A DNA stretch of 8,911 nucleotides from JAFAQB01 sp045808425. Its GTDB lineage: Archaea; Thermoproteota; Nitrososphaeria; Nitrososphaerales; Nitrososphaeraceae. The notes below the pieces were generated by a model. The model made no database searches. It worked only from the letters and a program-made list of their open reading frames with translations, and was not told the origin of the DNA. Made by a program: the position numbers and the translations under genes. Location of the stretch: NCBI GenBank assembly GCA_045808425.1, contig JBJMFM010000077.1, forward strand, positions 1-8,911. Reading direction: 5' to 3'. This document shows positions 1 through 5,641 of the stretch, piece after piece. Within the stretch, counting starts at the first letter, position 1. The number at the start of each line of letters is the position of its first letter.

Positions 1-507
1 ATGCGAGAAAAAAACAAATCAAAAGTAACAACAACTCTCATTATAGTAGGTGGCGCACTAAAACAGTAGCAACACTCTTGACAATAATTGTAACGGGATA
101 TGTAATAATGGGACTTGGTATACTGAGAGCTATACAGAGGAAGTATACATCCAAAATTTTCTACACTAGACCTTAAAGACTAATTTGAGCAGTCGCAAAT
201 CAAGTATGAAGAACATGTTCTGAAAGTTGACGCAGACGTTATAAATGATCTACTAATTCGTCAGCCAAAAAAATCCTCTATCATACCAGTCTATATGCTG
301 GAAGCCTTTACCAAAGAATCGCAATCATTACGTAACACATCAAGAAACAACACTAGAGATGCTTAAAGATGAACATTTAGATCATAAACATACGAATGAT
401 TACTATTTATCGCAGGAGGAACAACAACTTGAGGAACAAAGACGAGAAGTAGAAGAAAAGAAAATACCGAGAGGCTTAAACAATTACAAGCTTCCAACTT
501 GAAATAA
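1..507 (+). pseudogene. Decayed membrane-anchored coiled-coil protein
   Basis: Pieces of one protein can be read only by changing frame several times. Positions 1-66 give a basic N-terminus (MREKNKSKVTTTLIIVGG). A hydrophobic membrane-type segment follows in another frame from 63 to 173 (ATLLTIIVTGYVIMGLG). A soluble segment runs from about 130 to 363 in frame 1 with an in-frame TAA at 181-183 (it includes YEEHVLKVDADVINDLL). A Glu/Gln/Arg-rich coiled-coil stretch lies at about 341-460 in frame 2 (SQEEQQLEEQRREVEE), and a likely tail in frame 1 ends with TAA at 505-507 (TERLKQLQASNLK). That requires at least four lesions plus one stop. The intact form would be a single-pass protein with a long coiled coil; I do not recognise the family. 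The gene may begin at base 1 or upstream of the window. The pieces being protein-like is what I see; that they were one gene is inference. Confidence 0.55.
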
Positions 508-785
508 TTGGAGCTCTGACATTAGCCGGGTTCATACCAGGAGCAGTTCATGGATATGTAGGTGGGCCAAAAGTATTGCCTGCTATAGGCGGTGCAGTAG
601 CAGCTTCAGAACAGCAGACTGGTTATACAGTAAATTCAATCTCCTCTATAGATGGCAATTATTTTTTTAACTTATCACCAAGAAAATATACTGTGTTGGT
701 TGCTTATCCTGATGGAACCAACAAGAAGGTAAGCAATTATGTGGTAGAACAGGTATCTGCCTACGGTCTTGATTTTAAATACTAA
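480..785 (+). pseudogene. Exported carboxypeptidase-regulatory-like domain, no valid start
   Basis: The frame is open from 480 to the TAA at 783-785. It reads as a hydrophobic export segment (IIGALTLAGFIPGAVHG) followed by a beta-sandwich of the carboxypeptidase regulatory-like/SdrD_B type. The pattern is G-x-V, then GAVAASEQQTG, then SSIDGNYFFNLSPRKYTV, then YPDGTNKKVSNYVV. The DGxYxFxLxPxxYTVxVxYPDG spacing is the recognisable part. No ATG, GTG or TTG precedes the export segment in this frame. The only standard in-frame start is TTG at 576, which would remove the export segment and the first strand. The real start was therefore probably lost by mutation, in line with the broken gene just upstream. 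The usual LPPGxY turn is SPRKY here. The role would be an extracellular, adhesive or structural module. An unconventional ATT start at 507 cannot be excluded. Confidence 0.5.
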
Positions 786-894
786 AACGAACTTAATTCT
801 TATTTTGTATGAGGGATCTGAAGGAATCCTAATTACAAATCTTATAATGAGAATCAATTGCAGCTAGATTTCTAAACGATGGGCTGTAAAAATG

Positions 895-902
895 CTTATA
901 AT
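895..902 (+). promoter_or_regulatory. TATA box of the cupredoxin gene
   Basis: CTTATAAT is centred about 27 bp upstream of the TTG at 926. This is the spacing expected for a leaderless archaeal transcript. It supports TTG as the start, because an in-frame TGA at 923-925 rules out anything further upstream. Confidence 0.6.
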
Positions 903-925
903 GACGTAAAGCTTATGCGGATTGA

Positions 926-1558
926 TTGAATCACGAAAAAAAAGCTAAACCTTCAATCATAATTGCAACGGCAACCGTTGCTGTAGTGATCGTATCTGCC
1001 GCTGCTATGATTCTTGGATTACAAATCCAAATGTCCCATAACGTATTAGCACAAAGTGCCAGGAGTAACGGAACAGCAGCAGCAGCAAATACTGTTGCAA
1101 GAGTTACCCCAAGCCAATCAACTAACAAGACATTCTGGATAAGTACAGTACACTTTGATGGGACAACAACCATATATAAGGGCGTAGGATGTGATAATTG
1201 CACTCAGAATACTCCACCGCATCCAGCCGAGGCGTTTCCAAATACTACGCTACCTGCTGGACCAGGGCTCGCGTTAAGACCCCCCAACAAAGTAGGAGCC
1301 TGGGATATGAGAGCATTTACCTTTGCTCCAGATCAAATAGTTGTTAATCAAGGCGATACAGTCACTCTTCACTTCTTAGGTGTACAAGGTCCCCATCATG
1401 TCATAACTGTCGAAGGTGTTGGAACCTTTCCACTTGATAGAGGACACATCCACACAGTATCGTTTATCGCGGACAAGCCTGGATCAATAATGTACTGGTG
1501 TAGCGTACATGTGCCGAACATGATTGGCGAGATATTAGTACTTTCTAAACCAGTATAG
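926..1558 (+). CDS. Secreted type 1 (blue) copper cupredoxin
   Basis: A 210-aa exported copper protein, probably an extracellular electron carrier or the redox domain of a surface complex. Residues 1-43 form a long signal peptide ending NVLAQ. Residues 44-68 are an Ala/Ser/Asn-rich linker. The cupredoxin fold occupies about 125-208, with FTFAPDQIVVNQGDTVTLHF as the typical early strands. Likely copper ligands are His157 or His158 (GPHHVITVEG), Cys192, His195 and Met199 in WCSVHVPNMIG. C-x2-H-x3-M marks a mononuclear type 1 site, not the two-Cys CuA site. An extra C89-x2-C92 pair in the region before the fold could form a disulfide. The start is TTG, set by an upstream stop and a TATA box at leaderless spacing. 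Thaumarchaea encode many such copper proteins in place of haem cytochromes. The partner is unknown, since neighbouring genes are unrelated. The fold is well supported; the physiological role is inference. Confidence 0.9.
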   Translation: MNHEKKAKPSIIIATATVAVVIVSAAAMILGLQIQMSHNVLAQSARSNGTAAAANTVARVTPSQSTNKTFWISTVHFDGTTTIYKGVGCDNCTQNTPPHPAEAFPNTTLPAGPGLALRPPNKVGAWDMRAFTFAPDQIVVNQGDTVTLHFLGVQGPHHVITVEGVGTFPLDRGHIHTVSFIADKPGSIMYWCSVHVPNMIGEILVLSKPV

Positions 1559-1692
1559 TAGATAACAAGTGCCCAAAAGGTGCTCGCTCTATTACTTATT
1601 TTTACAATAATTCGACGTATAAGAAAAAGCCAAAAGATGATTTTTGCTGGAATACGGAAGACACGTACAGACTTCTAGCAGCGATATCACGA

Positions 1693-1700
1693 TATAAATA
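1693..1700 (+). promoter_or_regulatory. Orphan TATA box
   Basis: TATAAATA is a near-consensus archaeal TATA element. The expected transcription start is near 1722, where no start codon lies, so it would drive either a leadered transcript or a non-coding RNA. Confidence 0.3.
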
Positions 1701-1801
1701 AATTTCATTAGCTCACAACAATATTAAAACTATTCTAATAGTATTCTGCTAAAAAGACTTCTATATACGATTAATAATAACAAGAAAAACCATTCTATCT
1801 G

Positions 1802-1813
1802 TATATATATAAA
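1802..1813 (+). promoter_or_regulatory. Orphan TATA-like run
   Basis: TATATATATAAA sits in a gap. The expected start would be near 1835-1840, and the first ATG follows at 1874 and opens only 19 codons. The alternating TA run could also simply be low-complexity DNA, or could work on the other strand. Confidence 0.25.
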
Positions 1814-2092
1814 ATCGATATTACAAGAATAATAGATATTCAGATTCCCAGCTGAACTAAATTTTAAAAACAAATGAATATGTCCAGACTAAAAAAGGTC
1901 GTCCTTTTAGCGCTGGGATCTTCAACAACATGAAATCCTCGAACAAGAACGTGATATCTAATTCCTAGAGAGCGGGAAAATGGCATAAACCGCTTCATTA
2001 CAGTGTCAAAGTATATTTGTAGAAATTGTAAACATATATGGAACCTTAACGTCTATAATCATTGATCTTTTTTGATACAAAACAGTTTTCCT

Positions 2093-2404
2093 ATGAGAGA
2101 ATGGCATGTCAAGCACATGGAAAAGACAGTAATTAAGTACGTAACAGGATTATCTGCTAATGCTACTGCGTGGGAGAAAAGGCAGAATAAGCGCTACGGC
2201 AAAATAGCAAACGTTTGTAGACAAATAGAATATGACATAAAGCAGGGAGTCACGAATGAACAAGTTCTTTTTATTCTCAGAAAGATTAGAAGTGATTCCT
2301 CTTTTTGTAGTCTTCAAAACAATGATAGTTCCATGGAAAGATTAAACGAACTTGATAAACACTTTCTGCCATTAAAGGAAGAAAGGCCTATTATCGAAAG
2401 ATAG
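2093..2404 (+). CDS. Hypothetical charged helical protein
   Basis: A 103-aa soluble protein of no family I recognise. It has no signal peptide or membrane segment. It is rich in Lys, Arg, Glu and Asn and looks mainly alpha-helical: an N-terminal basic stretch (about 1-45, including TAWEKRQNKRYGKIANVCRQ), a middle helix (DIKQGVTNEQVLFILRKIRSD) and an acidic-basic C-terminus (ERLNELDKHFLPLKEE). The frame is open back to TTG 2072, adding seven residues. I chose ATG 2093 because a TATA-like CTATAAT at 2053-2059 lies about 37 bp upstream, leaving a short leader, whereas it would be too close to TTG 2072. Genes on either side give no functional hint; the next gene, the Cys-rich 54-aa protein, lies 79 bp downstream with its own TATA box. 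Confidence 0.65.
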   Translation: MREWHVKHMEKTVIKYVTGLSANATAWEKRQNKRYGKIANVCRQIEYDIKQGVTNEQVLFILRKIRSDSSFCSLQNNDSSMERLNELDKHFLPLKEERPIIER

Positions 2405-2444
2405 GTATTAACGAAAGCGGAAGAATCTGATATAAGAATAGGCG

Positions 2445-2456
2445 TTTATATTTAAA
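2445..2456 (+). promoter_or_regulatory. TATA box of the Cys-rich small protein
   Basis: TTTATATTTAAA lies about 33 bp ahead of ATG 2484. It predicts a transcript with a leader of only a few bases, which supports the small ORF as a real, separately transcribed gene. Confidence 0.5.
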
Positions 2457-2483
2457 ACCCTCTGATATTGTATAACATACATT

Positions 2484-2648
2484 ATGGATAGCGAATTTGA
2501 TCTATCTGCTAGGTGTCTGAAGTGTAGTCATCAAAAGGTTGATCATGACAGAAACGCTAGTAGAGATAAAATGAAATGTTTAATTGGCAATTGTAACTGT
2601 AAGACCTTTGTTCCGGACAGAAAATATTACAGGACAAGCAAGAAGTGA
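2484..2648 (+). CDS. 54-aa Cys-rich zinc-binding-type microprotein
   Basis: A small intracellular protein with five cysteines in two groups: C11-x2-C14 (ARCLKCSHQ), then C32-x4-C37-x-C39 (MKCLIGNCNCKTF). Nearby His16 and His21 could supply further ligands. The two knuckles 18 residues apart, with basic residues between and after them (KYYRTSKK tail), are what a small zinc-binding fold looks like, possibly nucleic-acid or protein binding. Thaumarchaeal genomes carry many such uncharacterised microproteins. ATG 2484 follows a good TATA box, and the reading frame contains no oddities. The metal and partner are inference; the Cys pattern is directly visible. It is easily missed because of its length. 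Confidence 0.72.
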   Translation: MDSEFDLSARCLKCSHQKVDHDRNASRDKMKCLIGNCNCKTFVPDRKYYRTSKK

Positions 2649-2666
2649 AAAGATAAAGAGCAAATT

Positions 2667-2846
2667 TTAATCTGACTGTTTATCATATTTATTACTGTAC
2701 TTCCTTAATCCTGATTTCATTATTTTCTGTTGCCTATATACTCCAGGACAATAATCTGATCCAAACCTCTTTGCCTTGATAGCAATATAGCAACCATCTA
2801 AATACAGCAAGTCTACTGGCGCTGTACTGTCATAAGAGCTGTATCT
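2667..2846 (-). pseudogene. Relic resembling a PD-(D/E)xK nuclease core
   Basis: The frame is open for 59 codons and strongly protein-like in content, but has no ATG before the core. TTG at 2810-2808 is the only upstream standard start. The segment APVDLLYLDGCYIAIKAK, followed by a region with YRQQKIMKSGLRK, resembles the core of VRR-NUC and related PD-(D/E)xK nucleases: P-x/D, then about 12 residues later E-x-K on a strand, then a Gln-containing helix. Here the acidic residue of E-x-K is Lys (K-A-K), so even an expressed product would lack a catalytic ligand. The N-terminus seems lost, since a stop lies directly upstream of codon 1. The family resemblance is by eye only, and it could be an unrelated small protein. 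Confidence 0.35.
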
Positions 2847-3070
2847 TTAATTGAAAAAAATAATTTGCAATTATGAAAATTATTGGCGGTAATTTTTGAT
2901 TCTTCCGAAGATATCGATCCAGTTTCTTATCTTTACATGGGAAATGTTATTTTGCAGTATAATTATTATCAATGTTTATGATTTCAATACGTTTGTCAAA
3001 TACTAGAAGAATGGGTTTTAATACATATGATATAATTGATTTAAAATAATAACGACGATGATATGAATAT

Positions 3071-3080
3071 ACTTATATTA
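3071..3080 (+). promoter_or_regulatory. Probable TATA element of the PsbP-like gene
   Basis: ACTTATATTA is centred about 36 bp upstream of ATG 3112, leaving a leader of around 10 bases that contains AAAGGT four bases before the start codon. The match to the consensus is moderate. Confidence 0.4.
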
Positions 3081-3111
3081 ACTCATTTGTATAGCAAACC
3101 ACAAAGGTAAA

Positions 3112-3762
3112 ATGTATAAAAGATTGATACTAGCAGCTGTTACTATAGCAATAACGGCAGCGGCATTGATGACAGGAATATTCACAACAACCTTAACACA
3201 GATAGCTCTAGCACAACGTAATTCTACTAATCCTGCAACATCTTCTAATATTCAAAGTGCTTCTCCTTCAAACAGGACAGGAACAGATGCTGCTGAAAGT
3301 AATTTTCTAGTATATGAAAACTCTACTTTTGGTATGAAATTGCAATACCCATCGAATTGGGCAAAGCAAACAGCTGGTCAGGCAGCCACTTTTGTTCTTC
3401 TAGGTAGCGGTCAGAACAATCCGGAACAATTCCTTGCTAAGCTTAACGTAACCGGCATTATGGGATTTCCTCCAAATGTACCTCTAAAGGCAATGGCAGA
3501 TCGTGTTGTTGATGGTTACAGGCATTTTCTTAGCAATTTTCAAATTGAGTCATATACTAATACTACTCTTGGAGGTAATAACGCTATAAAAATAGTGTAT
3601 ACATACTCAGACTCGAAAAACACTAACATTAAGGCAACAGATATTGCAACAGTAAACAACGATAGATTATACGTAATTCAGTACTACGCAGAATCGCCAA
3701 AATACCAAACTTATTTACCAACACTTCAGAAAATGATTGATTCATTTCAAATTACAAAATAG
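3112..3762 (+). CDS. Exported PsbP-like domain protein
   Basis: A 216-aa secreted protein. Residues 1-35 are a signal peptide (basic MYKR, hydrophobic core, ending IALAQ). Residues 36-62 are a Ser/Thr/Asn-rich linker. Residues 65-214 form a PsbP-like alpha/beta/alpha domain with the typical opening FLVYENSTFGMKLQYPSNW, a middle region (ADRVVDGYRHFLSNFQI), the strand pair AIKIVYTY / LYVIQYYAES, and the closing helix QKMIDSFQI. The family takes its name from a photosystem II subunit. In thaumarchaea it is expanded into many copies whose function is unknown, so no photosynthetic role is implied. A leader with AAAGGT precedes ATG. A small secreted protein begins 12 bases after the stop codon in the same frame. 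Family assignment is firm; ligand and partner are unknown. Confidence 0.85.
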   Translation: MYKRLILAAVTIAITAAALMTGIFTTTLTQIALAQRNSTNPATSSNIQSASPSNRTGTDAAESNFLVYENSTFGMKLQYPSNWAKQTAGQAATFVLLGSGQNNPEQFLAKLNVTGIMGFPPNVPLKAMADRVVDGYRHFLSNFQIESYTNTTLGGNNAIKIVYTYSDSKNTNIKATDIATVNNDRLYVIQYYAESPKYQTYLPTLQKMIDSFQITK

Positions 3763-3774
3763 CTTGCTCACGTT

Positions 3775-3948
3775 ATGACTGTTGTCTTTGTATTAGCAAT
3801 ACCTTTGATTTTGCCGTTGTCATATGCTGATCACAGATCAAAACAGCCATCTCTTTTGCATGCTAAAATACGATTCCATCAGCCAGGTCTCTCTCATCCT
3901 TTATATAACAGCAGAGAAGAATCCTATATATCTTTGAAAAATAAATAA
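3775..3948 (+). CDS. Small secreted 57-aa protein
   Basis: The ORF starts 12 bases after the PsbP-like stop, in the same frame. Residues 1-18 look like a signal peptide (TVVFVLAIPLILPLSYA), with likely cleavage after SYA. The mature part of about 39 residues is basic and His-rich at first (DHRSKQPSLLHAKIRFHQ) and has no Cys. No family is recognised. There is no ribosome-binding motif and no good TATA box at the proper distance, so it is probably translated from the PsbP-like mRNA, perhaps by reinitiation. Its mature form is too small for an enzyme; a surface or signalling peptide is a guess. Chance opening of 57 codons is possible, but the signal-peptide character and tight spacing argue for a real gene. 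Confidence 0.55.
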   Translation: MTVVFVLAIPLILPLSYADHRSKQPSLLHAKIRFHQPGLSHPLYNSREESYISLKNK

Positions 3949-3964
3949 TTAATCATTAGCAATC

Positions 3965-4213
3965 ATGGCAAATAAGAGTGAACAAGAAGTACTCTTTATA
4001 GAAGAAAAGATAGAAAACTTTCTAAGAGATAATCCATCTAGATCATATTCGAAAAATGAGATAATAAATTTACTTTCAGCTGATCCATCTAACAGAGATA
4101 AAATCAAAAATATACTAGATGAAATGGAAGTGCGAAGCTCCATTGGAGATATAAAGTCACCATCTGTGTACTCCTCGTGCAAAGGTGGTACCATATATTT
4201 CCAATGGAGATAG
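3965..4213 (+). CDS. Winged-helix-like small protein
   Basis: An 82-aa soluble protein. Residues 5-25 form a charged helix (EQEVLFIEEKIENFLRDNP). Residues 28-55 read as two short helices of a winged helix-turn-helix (SYSKNEIINLLSAD, then NRDKIKNILDEMEV), with the usual placement of a small-residue turn. The Gly-containing hairpin at the end (SSCKGGTIYFQWR) fits the wing. The likely role is DNA-binding transcription control, or a protein-interaction wHTH. ATG 3965 is preceded by CTATATAT at 3924-3931, within the end of the upstream ORF. The same strand then carries the C2H2 finger protein and the HExxH peptidase. No family can be named with confidence; fold assignment by eye is moderate. Confidence 0.65.
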   Translation: MANKSEQEVLFIEEKIENFLRDNPSRSYSKNEIINLLSADPSNRDKIKNILDEMEVRSSIGDIKSPSVYSSCKGGTIYFQWR

Positions 4214-4354
4214 GCTCCGTGAATATTTTTGAAATGTAGTTTTTTTCTGAAATATAGTTACGTTTGGATGACAAAGCATAGAATGTATATTTTACCAGAT
4301 CTATACTCAATACTGTAACAACTTTTTTATTGCATTCAGCTCTTCTTAAGCTGT

Positions 4355-4468
4355 ATGACAATAAAAGGAGACGAACATATACACCATCCAGTTTGCGAAG
4401 TCTGTGGCAAAGAATTTAGCAATACTCATGATTTAAGCGTACACATAGACGAAGAGCATAGAAAATAG
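4355..4468 (+). CDS. One-finger C2H2 zinc-finger microprotein
   Basis: A 37-aa protein that is little more than one classical finger: C14-x2-C17-x12-H30-x4-H35 (CEVCGKEF...HDLSVHIDEEH), including the conserved Phe after the second Cys and Leu before the first His. An N-terminal HIHH stretch lies directly ahead. This matches the eukaryote-type C2H2 consensus, known in archaea as short, mostly uncharacterised single-finger proteins. It most likely binds zinc and DNA or a partner protein. A T-rich TATA-like element (TTTTTTATT at 4323-4331) sits about 28 bp before the ATG, fitting a leaderless mRNA. The exact Cys/His spacing makes a chance ORF very unlikely despite its length. Confidence 0.8.
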   Translation: MTIKGDEHIHHPVCEVCGKEFSNTHDLSVHIDEEHRK

Positions 4469-4481
4469 GATAAAATAAATT

Positions 4482-4574
4482 ATGAATGTTACCGGCACTT
4501 ATTATTGTAATAAGAAGCATTTATTAAACTTAATAGAAGAAATTGGTTTATATAGTGAAAATCCTCAGGAATAG
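4482..4574 (+). CDS. Possible 30-aa micro-ORF
   Basis: ATG to TAG, 30 codons (NVTGTYYCNKKHLLNLIEEI as core), on the same strand between the zinc-finger gene and the peptidase gene. The single Cys and the helix-like LLNLIEEIGL stretch are the only features. There is no clear promoter, and at this length chance is a serious alternative. It is listed because the order of short same-strand ORFs suggests one transcription unit. Confidence 0.25.
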   Translation: MNVTGTYYCNKKHLLNLIEEIGLYSENPQE

Positions 4575-4610
4575 ATATATTTCCATTATCTTACAACTTG
4601 GCTAGTTGCG

Positions 4611-4616
4611 TGAGGT
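4611..4616 (+). promoter_or_regulatory. Shine-Dalgarno of the HExxH peptidase gene
   Basis: TGAGGT ends three bases before ATG 4620 and pairs with the CACCUC at the archaeal 16S 3' end. Other genes here look leaderless, so this points to internal translation on a longer mRNA, in keeping with co-transcription with the ORFs upstream. Confidence 0.5.
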
Positions 4617-4619
4617 TTT

Positions 4620-4976
4620 ATGTCTGTTAGCAAACCCTTAGATGATCTAACTAGGACTAAAATAGTGTATATGATATTTAGTAAACAGACGGAAGAAGCA
4701 TTAGAACATCTAAGCACGTTCTATAATATAGATCCTCCCCAAATAGTAGTTGGGACTGTAAAAGGAAAACGAAAGACGGTGCATGCTGTTTATGTTCAAA
4801 AAGAAAGTAAAATCTATGCAACAAACTCAGAAATCTTTTACAATCCTTTTGTAGTATTACATGAGTTTTATCACCATATAAGGACAAAGGCAGGTGTTCA
4901 TAAAGGGTCTGAGAAGAATGCTAACATGTACGCAAAAAGCTTCATTGATGCATACTATAGTACAATGAGGAGATAA
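4620..4976 (+). CDS. Small HExxH zinc metallopeptidase-like protein
   Basis: A 118-aa intracellular protein with a zincin active-site helix, H81-E82-F-Y-H85, in VVLHEFYHHIR. A second helix carries Glu98 in GSEKNANMYAKSFI, 13 residues after His85. This is the right arrangement for a gluzincin third ligand and resembles the E-x2-A-x2-(F/Y)-A pattern of the ImmA/IrrE group. The preceding part (about 40-75) has beta-strand character (PQIVVGTVKGK, HAVYVQKES, KIYATNSEIF) as in minimal zincin folds. Residues 1-37 form a helix. It is shorter than most characterised zincins, with no export signal. It is preceded by a Shine-Dalgarno GAGGT and follows wHTH and C2H2 ORFs, so a regulatory-protease role is attractive but unproven. 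The active-site motif is clear; substrate and family are inference. Confidence 0.75.
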   Translation: MSVSKPLDDLTRTKIVYMIFSKQTEEALEHLSTFYNIDPPQIVVGTVKGKRKTVHAVYVQKESKIYATNSEIFYNPFVVLHEFYHHIRTKAGVHKGSEKNANMYAKSFIDAYYSTMRR

Positions 4977-5106
4977 AACGCAATTAGAGTCAGAAAGGCA
5001 GTGTAACAAAAAATGCTTGCTACTTTGTATTAGATTACAGAATATTTTTTCGTTAAAAAGACAAAGGTAACTGCCGCTTATATAGATTGGATGACTGCAA
5101 GAGATT

Positions 5107-5118
5107 ATCGACGTCGAT
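5107..5118. repeat. Perfect 12-bp palindrome
   Basis: ATCGACGTCGAT is fully self-complementary and GC-richer than its surroundings. TATAAATT follows at 5120-5127, so it sits where a BRE or operator would. Function is inferred only from position. Confidence 0.4.
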
Positions 5119-5305
5119 TATAAATTATGGAAAAGCACAACTTGTATGTTCCAATTAAGACCTATGCTGGAAAAATGAGAATAAGCCTGAGCCTTTCATT
5201 ATAGCAAATGGGACCTCTATTACGTCTAGTACTGTCATGGTTTTGGATTTGCTTTTTCACAAGTTATTTAACCCAGACAGATTTGCGCTATTGTCATCTC
5301 TAACC

Positions 5306-5316
5306 TTTATATATAC
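5306..5316 (+). promoter_or_regulatory. TATA box of the DUF3303-like gene
   Basis: TTTATATATAC is centred about 28 bp before ATG 5338, the classic leaderless spacing. It fixes the start at 5338; an out-of-frame ATG at 5322 would lie too close to the box. Confidence 0.65.
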
Positions 5317-5337
5317 AAATTATGTCAATAAACATTT

Positions 5338-5616
5338 ATGACTGCTACTACTTTTCTGGTATTTTACCGATTTAAAGCAATGAGTAAAGAACAAAAAGAA
5401 AAAGCTGAGAATGAATGGGGCCAGCTAAAAAACAGCCTGCCTTCTGGAATAGAGCTTGTCGGCGAATATATTCACGCATGGGGAACAGAATATAATGGAT
5501 TCTTGCTATTCGAATCTGAGAGTTCTGATTCTTTTTTTGATTGGTGGTCAAAGTTTAAAGACAGTATCAGATGGTATGTGGAAGAGACAAACACAATAGT
5601 AGCAAGAAGAAGATGA
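5338..5616 (+). CDS. DUF3303-like alpha/beta-barrel protein
   Basis: A 92-aa cytoplasmic protein. The order is strand (TTFLVFYRFKAMS), charged helix (EQKEKAENEWGQLKNSLP), strand (GIELVGEYIHAWGTEYNG), strand (FLLFESES), helix with WW (SFFDWWSKFKDSIRWYVEE), and final strand (NTIVAR). This is the layout of the small ferredoxin-like, dimeric alpha/beta-barrel families. The G-x-x-L-x-G-E/R then G-F-x-x-F/V-E pattern followed by a W-x-x-F helix is close to DUF3303. The biochemical function is unknown; members form dimers and some relatives bind small hydrophobic ligands. It is transcribed alone from a leaderless promoter and converges with the minus-strand exported protein only 23 bp away. Family naming is by pattern, so moderate. 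Confidence 0.6.
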   Translation: MTATTFLVFYRFKAMSKEQKEKAENEWGQLKNSLPSGIELVGEYIHAWGTEYNGFLLFESESSDSFFDWWSKFKDSIRWYVEETNTIVARRR

Positions 5617-5634
5617 TAATGGTAGAAACACCAC

Positions 5635-5641
5635 TTTTTTT
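5635..5641 (+). terminator. T-run between convergent genes
   Basis: Seven T residues lie 18 bp after the DUF3303-like stop and at the end of the opposing gene. Archaeal termination is favoured by such T tracts without a hairpin. It would serve the plus-strand transcript. Confidence 0.4.

Larger units (their letters stand above)
1559..2092. other. Long gap with two orphan TATA boxes and a CxxC micro-ORF
   Basis: No convincing gene was found. Two strong TATA-like boxes face + (1693-1700 and 1802-1813), but neither has a start codon at leaderless distance. Short pieces include a 19-codon ORF from ATG 1874 and a frame open from 1955 to 2065. The latter ends KYICRNCKHIWNLNVYNH, giving one CxxC knuckle whose only possible starts are GTG 2003 or non-standard codons. 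A weak hairpin (CTAAAA...TTTTAG with an inner GG/CC and TCGT loop) lies at 1889-1910. No tRNA-like cloverleaf was seen. Confidence 0.4.
2649..3111. other. 463-bp gap with protein-like relics
   Basis: No complete gene was found. The main content is a minus-strand open segment at 2667-2846, described separately. On the plus strand a TTG near 2883 opens about 32 codons (DSSEDIDPVSYLYMGNVI) ending near 2980. A second minus-strand frame around 2860-2940 also looks weakly protein-like. None has a credible start plus promoter. The last 50 bp hold the promoter of the PsbP-like gene. Confidence 0.4.
4977..5337. other. 361-bp gap with palindrome
   Basis: No gene is supported. It contains a perfect 12-bp palindrome beside a TATA-like sequence (5107-5127), a 25-codon plus ORF from ATG 5128 and a 27-codon minus ORF (5155-5238). 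The two ORFs overlap, and both are too short to believe. The 3' end holds the promoter of the DUF3303-like gene. Confidence 0.4.

Noticed and set aside
931..1203. 90-codon minus-strand frame opposite the cupredoxin
   Set aside because: It is antisense to a clearly identified gene and its hydrophobicity mirrors the Ala/Thr-rich signal peptide region.
2072..2092. TTG 2072 as start of the hypothetical helical protein
   Set aside because: The TATA-like element at 2053-2059 would be too close; ATG 2093 fits better.
4104..4361. 85-codon minus-strand frame over the wHTH gene end and following gap
   Set aside because: It has no domain pattern, and overlaps the better supported plus-strand wHTH gene and the upstream region of the C2H2 gene.
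5128..5238. Two mutually antisense micro-ORFs (25 codons plus, 27 codons minus)
   Set aside because: They are too short, each overlaps the other, and neither has a matching promoter position or motif.
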